Source: Leifsonia aquatica
Lineage (GTDB): Bacteria > Actinomycetota > Actinomycetes > Actinomycetales > Microbacteriaceae
Length of the DNA: 64,000 bases
Direction: 5' to 3'
Assembly: GCF_014190775.1 (NCBI RefSeq)
Contig: NZ_JACHVP010000006.1
Location: 1 to 64,000 of the forward strand
Under the pieces are notes generated by a model. The model saw only the letters and a program-made list of their open reading frames with translations, was not told the DNA's origin and did no database searches. The translations under genes were made by a program, and so were the position numbers. Positions 27,113 to 35,569 of the stretch are shown in pieces (position 1 is the stretch's first letter; each line of letters begins with the position of its first letter).

Positions 27113-28372
27113 TCAGGCGTCGCGACCGAACAGGTCTTCCCAGGTCTCGCGCCGGATGACGGCCCTCGCCTCCCCGTCGCGCACGAAGACGACGGGCGGA
27201 CGGCGGTAGCCGTTGTAGTTGTTCGCCATGGTGTGCGTGTACGCACCGGTCGCGGGCACCGCGAGCAGGTCACCGACGCGCGCCGCGGGCAGCCGCAGCG
27301 GATCGACGAGCACATCGCCCGACTCGCAGTGCCGGCCGACCACCACGACGTCCTCGGCATCCTCGTCGTGCATGCGGCCGGCGAGCGCGGCCTCGTAGCG
27401 CTGGTCGTACATCGCCGCCTCGAGATTGTCGCCCATGCCGCCGTCGACGGCGACGAAGGTGCGGGCGTCCCGCTTGACGGTCGTGACCGTGTAGAGCGTG
27501 AACGCGGACCCGTTGACCATGCTGCGGCCGGGCTCGATGATGAGCTCCGCATCCGCGGGCAGGTGTTCCTGAGCGGCCGCGAGCAGAGCACCGACGTACT
27601 CGTCGACGGACGCGGGGCGGTCGTCGTACGTGTACCGGGCGCCGAGGCCGCCGCCCAGGTCGTAGACCGGGAACGTGCCGAGCGCCGCCAGCGGCGCGAC
27701 GGCCGCCGCGAGCTCCGCCGGGTCCATGATCTGCGACCCGACGTGGGCGTGCACACCGCGCATGTCGAGGACCGGGCTGGCCTCGATCCGGGCGATGAGG
27801 ATGCGCGCAGCCGCGGCGGTCAGGCCGAACTTCGACCCCACCTGCCCGGTCTGCACGTGCGGGTGCGTGGACGACGCCACCTCGGGGACGATGCGGACCA
27901 GGACGCGCTGCACAACTCCGGGCGGCACCAGCTGCTCCAACCGGTCGACGTCGTCCTCGTTGTCCACCACGACGAGGCCGATCCGCGCCTCCACCGCGAT
28001 CCGCAGTTCCTCCGTGGTCTTGGCGTTCCCGTGCATCACGATCAGCGCCGGGTCCACGCCGGCGCGCAGCGCGCTGAGCAGCTCGCCGCCGCCCGCCACA
28101 TCCAGGCCGAGCCCCTCCTCCACCATGACCCGCTGGACGGCGGTCGCCGGGAACGCCTTCGACGCGAACACCACCCGTGCGTTCGGCCAGCGGGTGGTGA
28201 GGGCGTCGCGGTACTCCCTGGCACGCGCCCGGAGGGACGCCTCGTCGACGACGATGGCCGGGGTCCCGAAGTCCCGGGCCAGGTCGTCGACCCGGCACCC
28301 GGCGATCGTCAGGGTGCCGTCGGGGTCGACGGCCGCCCCGGCCGGGAAGAGGTCGAGGATGGGGTGCGCCAT
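27113..28372 (-). CDS. lysA: Diaminopimelate decarboxylase
   Basis: A 419-residue fold-type III PLP enzyme. The PLP-binding Lys is in VFASKAFP (about residue 70), the glycine loop is DLGGGLGARY, and VVGRHCESGDVL carries the C-terminal catalytic Cys and acidic residue shared between subunits. It turns meso-diaminopimelate into lysine. It is followed in the operon direction by nothing and preceded by the stress protein, permease and Orn/Lys/Arg decarboxylase genes, which suggests lysine made here may feed a decarboxylase. It may be a second lysA rather than the housekeeping one. Confidence 0.88.
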   Translation of the reverse strand: MAHPILDLFPAGAAVDPDGTLTIAGCRVDDLARDFGTPAIVVDEASLRARAREYRDALTTRWPNARVVFASKAFPATAVQRVMVEEGLGLDVAGGGELLSALRAGVDPALIVMHGNAKTTEELRIAVEARIGLVVVDNEDDVDRLEQLVPPGVVQRVLVRIVPEVASSTHPHVQTGQVGSKFGLTAAAARILIARIEASPVLDMRGVHAHVGSQIMDPAELAAAVAPLAALGTFPVYDLGGGLGARYTYDDRPASVDEYVGALLAAAQEHLPADAELIIEPGRSMVNGSAFTLYTVTTVKRDARTFVAVDGGMGDNLEAAMYDQRYEAALAGRMHDEDAEDVVVVGRHCESGDVLVDPLRLPAARVGDLLAVPATGAYTHTMANNYNGYRRPPVVFVRDGEARAVIRRETWEDLFGRDA

Positions 28373-28439
28373 GGCTGGGTCCTTCTATCGATGTCGGGTC
28401 AGGCGATGCCTGCTTCTGGTGCGCCAGTGCGGCGGCCGC

Positions 28440-29345
28440 TCACTCCCGGTCCCGGGTGGCGACGCCGTGCGGGACGACGACGACCGGCACGGGCGAGTGG
28501 CGGACGATCTTCGCGGCGTGCGAGCCGAGGAACACGCGCGCGAGGGGACCGAGGGTGCTCGAACCCACGACCAGGACTTCGTTCGGCTCCCACTCCACGG
28601 CCGCCATGGCCGCCTCCCACGTCTCGCCCCTGCCGACGGCGACGTCGGAGACGGTGGGAGCCTGGTCCAGCTCCGACACCCGGCGCGCCAGCGACGTCGC
28701 GTGCTTCTCGATGTCGGCGGCCCAGGTGTCCGCGATGGCGGTCTCGGCGTCGAGCCCGGCTCCCGAGGTCCCGGAGTCGGGCGGCACGACGGCGAAGGAT
28801 GCGATCCGCAGCGCGGCACCCACCGACGCCGACACCGCCGCCGCGCCGAGGACGAGGCCGGCCGAGGCACCGGTCCCACGGTAGGCGGCGGTTACGCGGT
28901 CGACGCGGGAGCCCTGCTCCACGCGATAGCCCCGCGGCGCGATCGCCACGGGAACCGGTGACGCGTGGAGGAGTGCGTCGCTCTCCGCGCCGAGGGCGAT
29001 GCGCCCCTGCGGCGCCTGCGTCGCCGACCCCACGACGATCAACCCCGCATCCCGCTCCTCCGCGAGGCTGTGCAGGCCGCGCCGGGCCGAGGGAGCCTCG
29101 TACATGAGGTACTCCGCGGCGATGGAGCCGCCCAGCACGGCGGCGGCGTGGTCGAGCGTGCTGTCCGCAGCCTCCCGGGTGTAGCTGAGCCATTCGGCGT
29201 CCGCGCCGCCCGCCGTCGCGGGCCAGGCGGGCGGGACGATCGCGGCGACGATCAAACTGGTGCCGGAGGAGCGGGCGAGCATCCCGGCCAGGTGCAGCGC
29301 CGACGCGGAGCGGTGCGCGGGGTCCACCCCGACGACGATGCTCAT
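28440..29345 (-). CDS. Universal stress protein, two tandem Usp domains
   Basis: A 301-residue protein with two UspA-like domains: residues 1-150 (MSIVVGVDPAHRSASA; LIVVGSATQAPQGRIALG) and 160-300 (VLVVGSSTLGPLARVFLGSHA). The second G-x2-G-x9-G(S/T) motif is intact, so ATP binding is likely for that half. Its start overlaps the APC permease stop by 4 bases. Usp proteins are often encoded beside transporters they modulate. Confidence 0.88.
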   Translation of the reverse strand: MSIVVGVDPAHRSASALHLAGMLARSSGTSLIVAAIVPPAWPATAGGADAEWLSYTREAADSTLDHAAAVLGGSIAAEYLMYEAPSARRGLHSLAEERDAGLIVVGSATQAPQGRIALGAESDALLHASPVPVAIAPRGYRVEQGSRVDRVTAAYRGTGASAGLVLGAAAVSASVGAALRIASFAVVPPDSGTSGAGLDAETAIADTWAADIEKHATSLARRVSELDQAPTVSDVAVGRGETWEAAMAAVEWEPNEVLVVGSSTLGPLARVFLGSHAAKIVRHSPVPVVVVPHGVATRDRE

Positions 29346-30838
29346 TTCCGGCCTGCCCGGCGGCGCGCGGCGGCCTCGCGGATCTCGCTCTTGCTCGGCT
29401 GCGCGAAGTTGCTCGTGTAGGGGGCCTCCCCCTCGCCGACCCGCTGGCCCGTCTCGAGTTTGGAGTGCGTACGGCCGTAGAACCAGTAGAAGGCCAGGAA
29501 GACGGCGGTCCAGATGAGGAACACCACGATGGTGATCACCCGCAGCTGCGTGATGATGGCGATGCATCCCGCGATCGACAGGATGGGGATGGTCCAGCCG
29601 AGCGGGAGGCGGAACCCGCGCTCCAGCTCCGGCTCGCGAACGCGCAGGATGATGACGCCGAGCGAGACGACGAGGAAGGCCACCAGCGTGCCGATGCTCG
29701 TCATCTCGGCGAGGAAGTCGATCGGGATGACGGCGGCGAGGATGCTCGTGGCGATCATGACGATGACGGTGTTTCGCACCGGCGTCATCGACCGCGGATT
29801 GACCTTCGCGAACACGGGCGGGATCATCCCGTCGCGTGACATGGCGAAGAGGATGCGCGTCTGCCCGTAGAGGACGACCAGCGTCACCGAGAAGATCGAG
29901 ATGATCGCGCCGATCGCCACGATGGTCCCTGGCCACGCCGACCCGATGATGTTCTGGAGGATCGCGGCGAGTCCCGCATCCTGGTTCGCGAACTTCTCCG
30001 GCGCCTGCGCGCCGAGGGCCGCGAGGCAGGTCAGGACGTAGAGCAGGACGATGATCACGAGCGCGAAGATGATCGCGAGCGGGAGGTTCCGCTTGGCGTT
30101 CTTGGCCTCCTCCCCGGCTGTCGACACCGCATCGAGGCCGACGAACGAGAAGAAGATGATGCCGGCGCCGCCGACGATGCCGGCGAACCCGGCCGGCGCG
30201 AAGTTGTGGAAGTGGTCGGCGTTCCATCCGGTGAAGGCGACGGCGCAGAAGAACAGCACGACGGCGATCTTGATGACCACCATGATGCTGTTCACCGTGG
30301 TCGACTCGCGCGCGCCCCGCAGGAGCAGCAGCGAGCACAGCACGATGACGATCACGGCGGGGACGTTGACGATGCCGCCCTGCTCGGGAGCCTGCGAGAG
30401 CTGCACCGGCAGCTGCCAGCCGAGGAGGTTCTGCAGCAGCTGGTTGACGTACTGCGACCAGCCGACCGCGACCGCCGCCGTCGAGACGCCGTACTCCAGC
30501 AGCAGGCAGGCCCCGACCGCCATCGCCGTGCCTTCGCCGAGGGTCGCGTACGCGTACGAGTAGGTGGAACCCGACGCCGGGACGGCTCCCGCCATCTCGG
30601 CGTAGCAGAGCGCGGTCAGCCCGGCGACGACGCCGCCGATCACGAACGACCAGATCACCGCCGGTCCGGCGACGGGGACGGCCTGGGACAGGATGAAGAA
30701 GATGCCCGTGCCGAGCGTCCCTCCCACGCCGATCATGGTCAGCGAGAACAGGCCGATGCTGCGCTTCAGCTGGCCGTCCTCGACCCCGGAGGGCGTCGTC
30801 GGTTTTCTGCGCAGCAGTTGCTGGGCGATCGTGGGCAT
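29342..30838 (-). CDS. APC-family amino acid permease
   Basis: A 498-residue protein with about 12 membrane segments and the APC signature IGVGGTLGTGIFFILSQ near residue 37. Overall it resembles YfnA/cationic amino acid transporters. The setting between an Orn/Lys/Arg decarboxylase and a lysine-forming enzyme suggests a lysine, arginine or diamine substrate, perhaps as an antiporter, but specificity cannot be read from sequence alone. Confidence 0.88.
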   Translation of the reverse strand: MPTIAQQLLRRKPTTPSGVEDGQLKRSIGLFSLTMIGVGGTLGTGIFFILSQAVPVAGPAVIWSFVIGGVVAGLTALCYAEMAGAVPASGSTYSYAYATLGEGTAMAVGACLLLEYGVSTAAVAVGWSQYVNQLLQNLLGWQLPVQLSQAPEQGGIVNVPAVIVIVLCSLLLLRGARESTTVNSIMVVIKIAVVLFFCAVAFTGWNADHFHNFAPAGFAGIVGGAGIIFFSFVGLDAVSTAGEEAKNAKRNLPLAIIFALVIIVLLYVLTCLAALGAQAPEKFANQDAGLAAILQNIIGSAWPGTIVAIGAIISIFSVTLVVLYGQTRILFAMSRDGMIPPVFAKVNPRSMTPVRNTVIVMIATSILAAVIPIDFLAEMTSIGTLVAFLVVSLGVIILRVREPELERGFRLPLGWTIPILSIAGCIAIITQLRVITIVVFLIWTAVFLAFYWFYGRTHSKLETGQRVGEGEAPYTSNFAQPSKSEIREAAARRRAGRK

Positions 30839-30883
30839 ACCAGTCTCCTTTGAATGGTGGGGGGGTCGGAGTCGGCCGCTGAT

Positions 30884-32431
30884 TCAGCCTAGGCGGGTCA
30901 CTCGGAACTGCTCGACTCCAGGATCGGCGGCGCCGCGGACGTAACCGGAGGGCGACCCGGCGACCGCGCGGAGGAACGCGACGGTCTGCGCCGTGATCTC
31001 CTCGCCGGGGATGAGGTTCGGGATCCCGGGCGGGTAGGCGGCGAGGGTGTCGGCGGAGATGCGGCCGACGGCGTCCGCCGCGGGGACGAGCTCCGTGTCG
31101 GCGAAGAAGGCATCGCGCGGCGACATCCGCAGCGCACCGGGGTCGGGCAGGGCCGGGAACCCGTGGTCGGCTACCCGGGAGCGGTGGGTCTGCGCCTCCT
31201 CGGAGTCGACGGCCGCCGCGAGCGCTCGGTGCGCGCGCTGGAGATCCGGCGTCGTGCCCGCGCCGATGAGGGCGACCAGGGAGGTCGCGGTCGACATCTC
31301 GAAGAAGATCCCGTCCGTGTCGGCGAGGCGCTGGCGCAACCAGTGACCGCTGACACCGGCGCTCGACACGTCGATGGCCACGCGGAGCGGATCGACGGCG
31401 ACGATGTCGTCGAAGGCCCCGAACCCGTCGCTGAGGACGCCGAACCGCGGGTCGTCGCGCAGCGCATCCCGGAACGCGTCGGCCGCCACGATCGACCGGC
31501 CGATCAGCTCGGCGCCGGTCGCGAGGGAGTGCCGGGCGATGTCGAGCGAGGCCTGAAGCAGCGCGGACGTCGAGGTGGAGGCGGTGATCGAGACGGCGCG
31601 TTCGACCAGCGGCTCCAGGGCGTCTGCGAACGGGCCGTGGCCGAGGTGCAGCATCGCGGACTGGGTGAGCGAGCCGCCCAGCTTGTGGGTGCTCGAGACC
31701 ACGAGGTCCGCGCCGAGCCGGGCCGGCGACTCCGGGAGGTCGGGGTGGAATCCGAAGTGCGGTCCCCAGGCGCCGTCGACGATCAGCGGTGCGCCGTGGG
31801 CGTGCGCGACGCGGGCGAGGCCCGCGACGTCGGCGACGGAGCCGAAGTAGCTCGGCGAGACGATGTAGACCGCGTCGGCCGGGCGCCCGTCGGCCGCCGC
31901 TGCGACCAGTGCGTCGTCGAGCGCGGCGGGCGAGACCCCGTGCGCCACGCCGTGGTCGGTGTCGATGGAGGGGAGGACGAACGAGGGCACCAGTCCCGCC
32001 GAGAGGACGCCGTCGCTGAAGCTCGAGTGCGCGCTGCGCTGGGACAGGATGTTCGTGCCGAGGCCCCGGACCGCCAGTGCGGCGATCCGGTTGCCCTGGG
32101 ACGCACCGCCGGTGAGGAACCAGGTGCGCCGCGCGCCCCATGCCTCCGCCGCCAGGTCGAGGGAGCGGCTCAGCGGGGAGTCCTCCCCGAGATCGATGTC
32201 GTCCATCAGCATCGGCACGTCGAGCTGCAGCGGACGCTCGCCGAGGAACTCGGCGAGCCGGGCGCTGAGACCCAGCCCGTCGCCTCCGTGCCCCGGAACC
32301 ATCAGCGGGATCTGCTCCCGTGCGGCGTGACGGTCGAGAGCGTCCGCGTACGGCGTCTCCCACTGGCGAAGATCATCGGCGGTCGCCGGCGGACGCACGC
32401 CGTCGACCGGGGAGGGACGTGTGGAGGCCAT
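30884..32431 (-). CDS. Orn/Lys/Arg decarboxylase family PLP enzyme
   Basis: A 515-residue fold-type I PLP enzyme with the family entry motif LMVPGHGG, the strand FLTGGASQGNRIAAL, VDGAWGPHFGFHP (aspartate contacting PLP) and the Schiff-base Lys in SSTHKLGGSLTQSAM. The N-terminal response-regulator-like wing of inducible enterobacterial forms is absent, as in the short Gram-positive type. It probably makes cadaverine, putrescine or agmatine. The start lies 56 bases from a palindromic operator shared with the divergent LysR gene. Confidence 0.88.
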   Translation of the reverse strand: MASTRPSPVDGVRPPATADDLRQWETPYADALDRHAAREQIPLMVPGHGGDGLGLSARLAEFLGERPLQLDVPMLMDDIDLGEDSPLSRSLDLAAEAWGARRTWFLTGGASQGNRIAALAVRGLGTNILSQRSAHSSFSDGVLSAGLVPSFVLPSIDTDHGVAHGVSPAALDDALVAAAADGRPADAVYIVSPSYFGSVADVAGLARVAHAHGAPLIVDGAWGPHFGFHPDLPESPARLGADLVVSSTHKLGGSLTQSAMLHLGHGPFADALEPLVERAVSITASTSTSALLQASLDIARHSLATGAELIGRSIVAADAFRDALRDDPRFGVLSDGFGAFDDIVAVDPLRVAIDVSSAGVSGHWLRQRLADTDGIFFEMSTATSLVALIGAGTTPDLQRAHRALAAAVDSEEAQTHRSRVADHGFPALPDPGALRMSPRDAFFADTELVPAADAVGRISADTLAAYPPGIPNLIPGEEITAQTVAFLRAVAGSPSGYVRGAADPGVEQFRVTRLG

Positions 32432-32486
32432 TGCTCCATCGTGCGGGTCGCGGTCCGCCGTGGGAATCCCCGCATCTTCGCGTAGC

Positions 32487-32505
32487 CCACATACACTGTA
32501 TGTGG
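32487..32505. promoter_or_regulatory. LysR-type palindromic operator
   Basis: CCACATACACTGTATGTGG is a perfect 9-1-9 inverted repeat placed midway between the decarboxylase start (32431) and the lysR start (32553). It contains the T-N11-A layout of LysR sites and stands out in very GC-rich surroundings. Confidence 0.75.
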
Positions 32506-32552
32506 CTCAGGCGTTCGACGCGGGCCTCACCGACAGAGGGACGAGATCATCC

Positions 32553-33497
32553 ATGGCCGATCTGCGGCAGTTCGAGGCACTCACGGCCGTGCACGCGGAG
32601 GGCTCGGTGTCGGCCGCCGCGCGCCGGCTCGGCTGGGGCCAGCCGACGGTGGACTACCACCTGAAGAACCTGGAACGGCTGGTCGGATCCCCCGTGCTGA
32701 CCCGTTCCCCCCGCGGCAGCAGGCTGACCCCCGTCGGTGTGCTCCTCGCCGAGCGGGCGCAGGAGGTCCTGACGCTGAGCGCGCGTGCGATCCGGGATGC
32801 GCGGGAGTTCGGTCAGCTGGGGCGGGTGCGCCTCCGGTTCGGGACGTTCGCGACCGCCGCGGCGAACGTCCTGCCGTTCGTCGCCTCCCGCATCGGCGAC
32901 CTGGGGATCGAGATCGACGCACTGCTGGAGGAGGTGCCGGCGCTCGTCGAGCAGATGAACCGGGGAGCTCTGGATGTCGCGCTCGTCTACACCGTGCCCG
33001 GCTACGAACTCCCGTTCCGCCCGGGCGTGGTGACCACGGAGGTGCACCGCGATCCGCTGATGCTCGCCCTCCCGGTGGGTCACCCGCTCGCCTCACGTCC
33101 ATCGATCGATGTACCCGCGCTCCTGTCGCTGCGGGACGAACGCTGGGTCTTCGCGACGACGGTGGACGACCCGATGGACCGCATCGTGGTCGACGCCTTC
33201 GCGGCAGAAGGTCACACCCTCGACGTCGCGATCCGCACGGACGAGTTCCAGGTCCTGCTCGGCATGACCGCCGCCCGGATGGTCGTGGGGCTCATCCCGC
33301 GCCTCGCCACCACCGCCGAGCACTCCGGGATCGTCCTGCGGCCGATCAACGACCCGTCGTTCGCCCGCTCCATCCTGGTGGCGACCTCGGCGGAGGACGC
33401 GTCCCGCCACCCCTCGCCCGCTGTGCGGCAGCTGGTCGTCGCCATCCGGGACGGGTTCGCCGCCGTGCGGGCGGCGGCCCAGGGCGAGACCGCGTGA
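32553..33497 (+). CDS. LysR-family transcriptional regulator
   Basis: A 314-residue regulator. The N-terminal winged helix (FEALTAVHAEGSVSAAARRLGWGQPTVDYHLKNLE, split over the recognition helix) is followed by a periplasmic-binding-like effector domain (LRFGTFATAAANVLP onward). The internal ATG at 32553 gives the standard LysR start; the longer frame would run through the operator. It probably controls the divergent decarboxylase-permease-Usp-lysA unit. The stop is two bases before the tRNA-like repeat. Confidence 0.88.
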   Translation: MADLRQFEALTAVHAEGSVSAAARRLGWGQPTVDYHLKNLERLVGSPVLTRSPRGSRLTPVGVLLAERAQEVLTLSARAIRDAREFGQLGRVRLRFGTFATAAANVLPFVASRIGDLGIEIDALLEEVPALVEQMNRGALDVALVYTVPGYELPFRPGVVTTEVHRDPLMLALPVGHPLASRPSIDVPALLSLRDERWVFATTVDDPMDRIVVDAFAAEGHTLDVAIRTDEFQVLLGMTAARMVVGLIPRLATTAEHSGIVLRPINDPSFARSILVATSAEDASRHPSPAVRQLVVAIRDGFAAVRAAAQGETA

Positions 33498-33498
33498 G

Positions 33499-33517
33499 CG
33501 GAGGGCGTGGGATTCGA
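33499..33517. repeat. tRNA 3'-end-like att-type sequence, right copy
   Basis: The minus strand reads TTCGAAT-CCCAC-GCCCTCC-G (continuing one base past 33517): T loop, T-stem 3' strand, acceptor 3' strand and discriminator G, as in a serine-type tRNA, with no 5' half beside it. This is what is left at the far end when an element integrates into a tRNA 3' end. Base composition changes just to its right, so it is read as one boundary of the island. The 250 bases up to the next gene hold no other recognised feature. Confidence 0.5.
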
Positions 33518-33766
33518 ACTCTAGCCGCGGGTCAGCGGACAGCTTCTCGTCTTCCAAGATCCCCGGAACCACGGTGATTCGTAGTTGTCCTCGATGTTCT
33601 TCAATTGGCTCCAGTTTCGCCCGAGTGTTGTCAAATTGTTGTCATACGGGCCCGCTAGGCAGGGCTATCACTGCCTCCCTTACCCGAGGACCGCGTAGCG
33701 CAAATAGGCGATCCAGCAGTGGGTGCCGATAACCTCCATTTGGAGAAGTCACCAAAGGGGTATGTT

Positions 33767-34684
33767 ATGGATCTTTCGCAGGAAGAGGCGCGCCGGCTGC
33801 GGATCCTGGCTGCATTATTCGAGCTTGCTGGGCACCACACGGCGAGCGATGTTTCACTCGCCGAGTTGAACGACAAGCTCATCCAAATGCGTGACCTCGG
33901 TTCGTTCGATCTGCAGGACGAGTGTCGCCGCATGAAGGACCGTGGGTGGGTCGACTTCTTTGACTCCCTTGCCGGAATCGGTGGGGTAATCGTCACCCCG
34001 AAAGGAGCCGACGCCTATCAGCAATTCGATACGTTCCGCAGATCGGTGGTCGCTCGACGCAAGCAACTCCGCGACACGTACTTACGTTGGATCTACGAGG
34101 AACAGGAGGAGGGTCGCGCCCCCACGCCGGCTGGCTTCTTGAATGGGGAACCAAACTTCCTAGGCGTCGTTTATACCGAAGACGACATCCAACGTGTAGG
34201 TGACTGGCTGGAGCAGGAAGGCTTCGTCGAGGGGCCGGGAGCGTGGGGCCATGGCGGGCCGCTGCGCCCACGAGTGACGACCAAGGGCTCACGGAGGGTA
34301 GAGAACGGGACAAGCGTGAATGATGAATCCCAGGATGGAGTCGTGCATCACTCAACGGTGATTAACGGCAATGCAAACATCGCCAATAACAGCTCGCATT
34401 TCTCGCAGACCATCCATACACCCCCGAGCGAATGGCTTTCGGGAGCGATGGAGCTTTCGTCGCTCCTTCAGCAGTCCATGCCTGTACTTCCCGAGAGCGT
34501 TAGGCGTGACGTCTCTTCCGAGCTCGAGCTTCTTGATGGGGAGATCGCAGGGTCAGCTGACCTGGGGAGAGTCCACAGTATTGTCTCCCGGATTGGCCAG
34601 TTCCTCGATAAGGTCGGCACTAACGTTCTGGCGGCAGTTATCAGCAGGCAGGTGAACGACTTTCTTTCTGGTTTACCCCAGTAG
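33767..34684 (+). CDS. Unknown protein with winged-helix-like N terminus and Asn-rich linker
   Basis: A 305-residue protein of no recognised family. Residues 1-75 look like a winged helix (LSQEEARRLRILAALFELAG; ELNDKLIQMRDLGSFDLQDE), followed by a second helical block (about 80-170). A polar segment with STVINGNANIANNSSHF at about 200-220 resembles the Asn/Gly linkers seen before effector parts of some bacterial conflict proteins; a helical C terminus follows. ATG at 33767 has AAAGGGG six bases upstream. Codon use is less GC-biased than the chromosome side. It converges with the next gene, with eight bases between stops. Confidence 0.6.
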   Translation: MDLSQEEARRLRILAALFELAGHHTASDVSLAELNDKLIQMRDLGSFDLQDECRRMKDRGWVDFFDSLAGIGGVIVTPKGADAYQQFDTFRRSVVARRKQLRDTYLRWIYEEQEEGRAPTPAGFLNGEPNFLGVVYTEDDIQRVGDWLEQEGFVEGPGAWGHGGPLRPRVTTKGSRRVENGTSVNDESQDGVVHHSTVINGNANIANNSSHFSQTIHTPPSEWLSGAMELSSLLQQSMPVLPESVRRDVSSELELLDGEIAGSADLGRVHSIVSRIGQFLDKVGTNVLAAVISRQVNDFLSGLPQ

Positions 34685-34692
34685 GCGACAAC

Positions 34693-35508
34693 TCACCGAA
34701 GCGCGGCCGCAGGGTTCTCTGCAAGTCTGCGCCATGCTGCAAGAGCGGCTTCAAGGTACGTAACACCGATCTCGTAGACAGTTGCGAGCAGGTCGACATT
34801 GTTCGCTATTCGAGAGAGGCCTCCGTCCTTGTCAATCCAGGTGTGCTCGAGCAGAGCGAGGGCAACCTGAGGGTTTGAATGCGCAATTCCGCTGCAAATC
34901 CGCCAAGCTTCGAGCCCCGAGATTTGGCCGGTATTGACGTGCCGGTCGGCGATCATCAGCACCTCGGTGATCGAGGGCATGTTTTCGATCGAACCTTGGC
35001 GAGCCGGACCGGCTGCCTGGATCTCGAGAAGGCGATCCTCGATCTCTAGAAGGTGGTTGCGATCGTCGCCGGCGACACGCATCAACGCGGCGGCGTCGCT
35101 TGCCGAATCCCAGGACAACCGGAGTGAATTCTTGACTCGCTTGATGCGAGTACCCCCGGTCGCTAGCCAGACCGCATAGGCGCTAGCTTCAATCGCGCTG
35201 CGGATAACGGAGTACTCGGCCATTACTGCAAGATCCTGTCGGGTACTGATCGCGTCTCGCACGAATCGTAAATGATCTACGGAAACGAGTGCGAAGTAGG
35301 CGAGCTGGTAGCTAATCGGGTTGTACGGCGTGAGTTCGTCATCGCGCTCCAACGTGGAACCCGAGGCGTTCGATACGACGGTCCGCCCGGACTCGATGAG
35401 GCTAGTCAGCCTGTCGAACGCATGTTGCAGCACCGCGCCGGCGGCTTGAGCTGCGGCGGACTCGAACGCGTCTAGGCGTGTGTACCTTGGTGAATACTGC
35501 TCCTCCAT
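34693..35508 (-). CDS. Unknown helical protein
   Basis: A 271-residue, all-helical soluble protein of no assigned family. The stretch VIRSAIEASAYAVWLATGG and the later ICSGIAHSNPQVALALLEH recall the R-S-x2-E-A and H-centred helices of DUF5677/HEPN-like proteins, but the match is weak. It is co-oriented with the large membrane gene upstream (61-base gap), so they may be one transcript. Nothing identifies a reaction. Confidence 0.55.
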   Translation of the reverse strand: MEEQYSPRYTRLDAFESAAAQAAGAVLQHAFDRLTSLIESGRTVVSNASGSTLERDDELTPYNPISYQLAYFALVSVDHLRFVRDAISTRQDLAVMAEYSVIRSAIEASAYAVWLATGGTRIKRVKNSLRLSWDSASDAAALMRVAGDDRNHLLEIEDRLLEIQAAGPARQGSIENMPSITEVLMIADRHVNTGQISGLEAWRICSGIAHSNPQVALALLEHTWIDKDGGLSRIANNVDLLATVYEIGVTYLEAALAAWRRLAENPAAALR

Positions 35509-35569
35509 GCGGTCCCAACTCCGACTGACCGGTATCTGCGCGGCGGATGAAAGCTTATGAATTTGCCCG

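Noticed and set aside
28440-32363. 1307-residue minus-strand open frame
   Set aside because: It runs out of frame through the decarboxylase and permease genes; only its last 301 codons (the Usp protein) are real.
33499-33517. tRNA gene at the island edge
   Set aside because: Only the T-loop/T-stem 3' strand and acceptor 3' strand are present; no D arm, anticodon arm or 5' acceptor strand can be found beside it.
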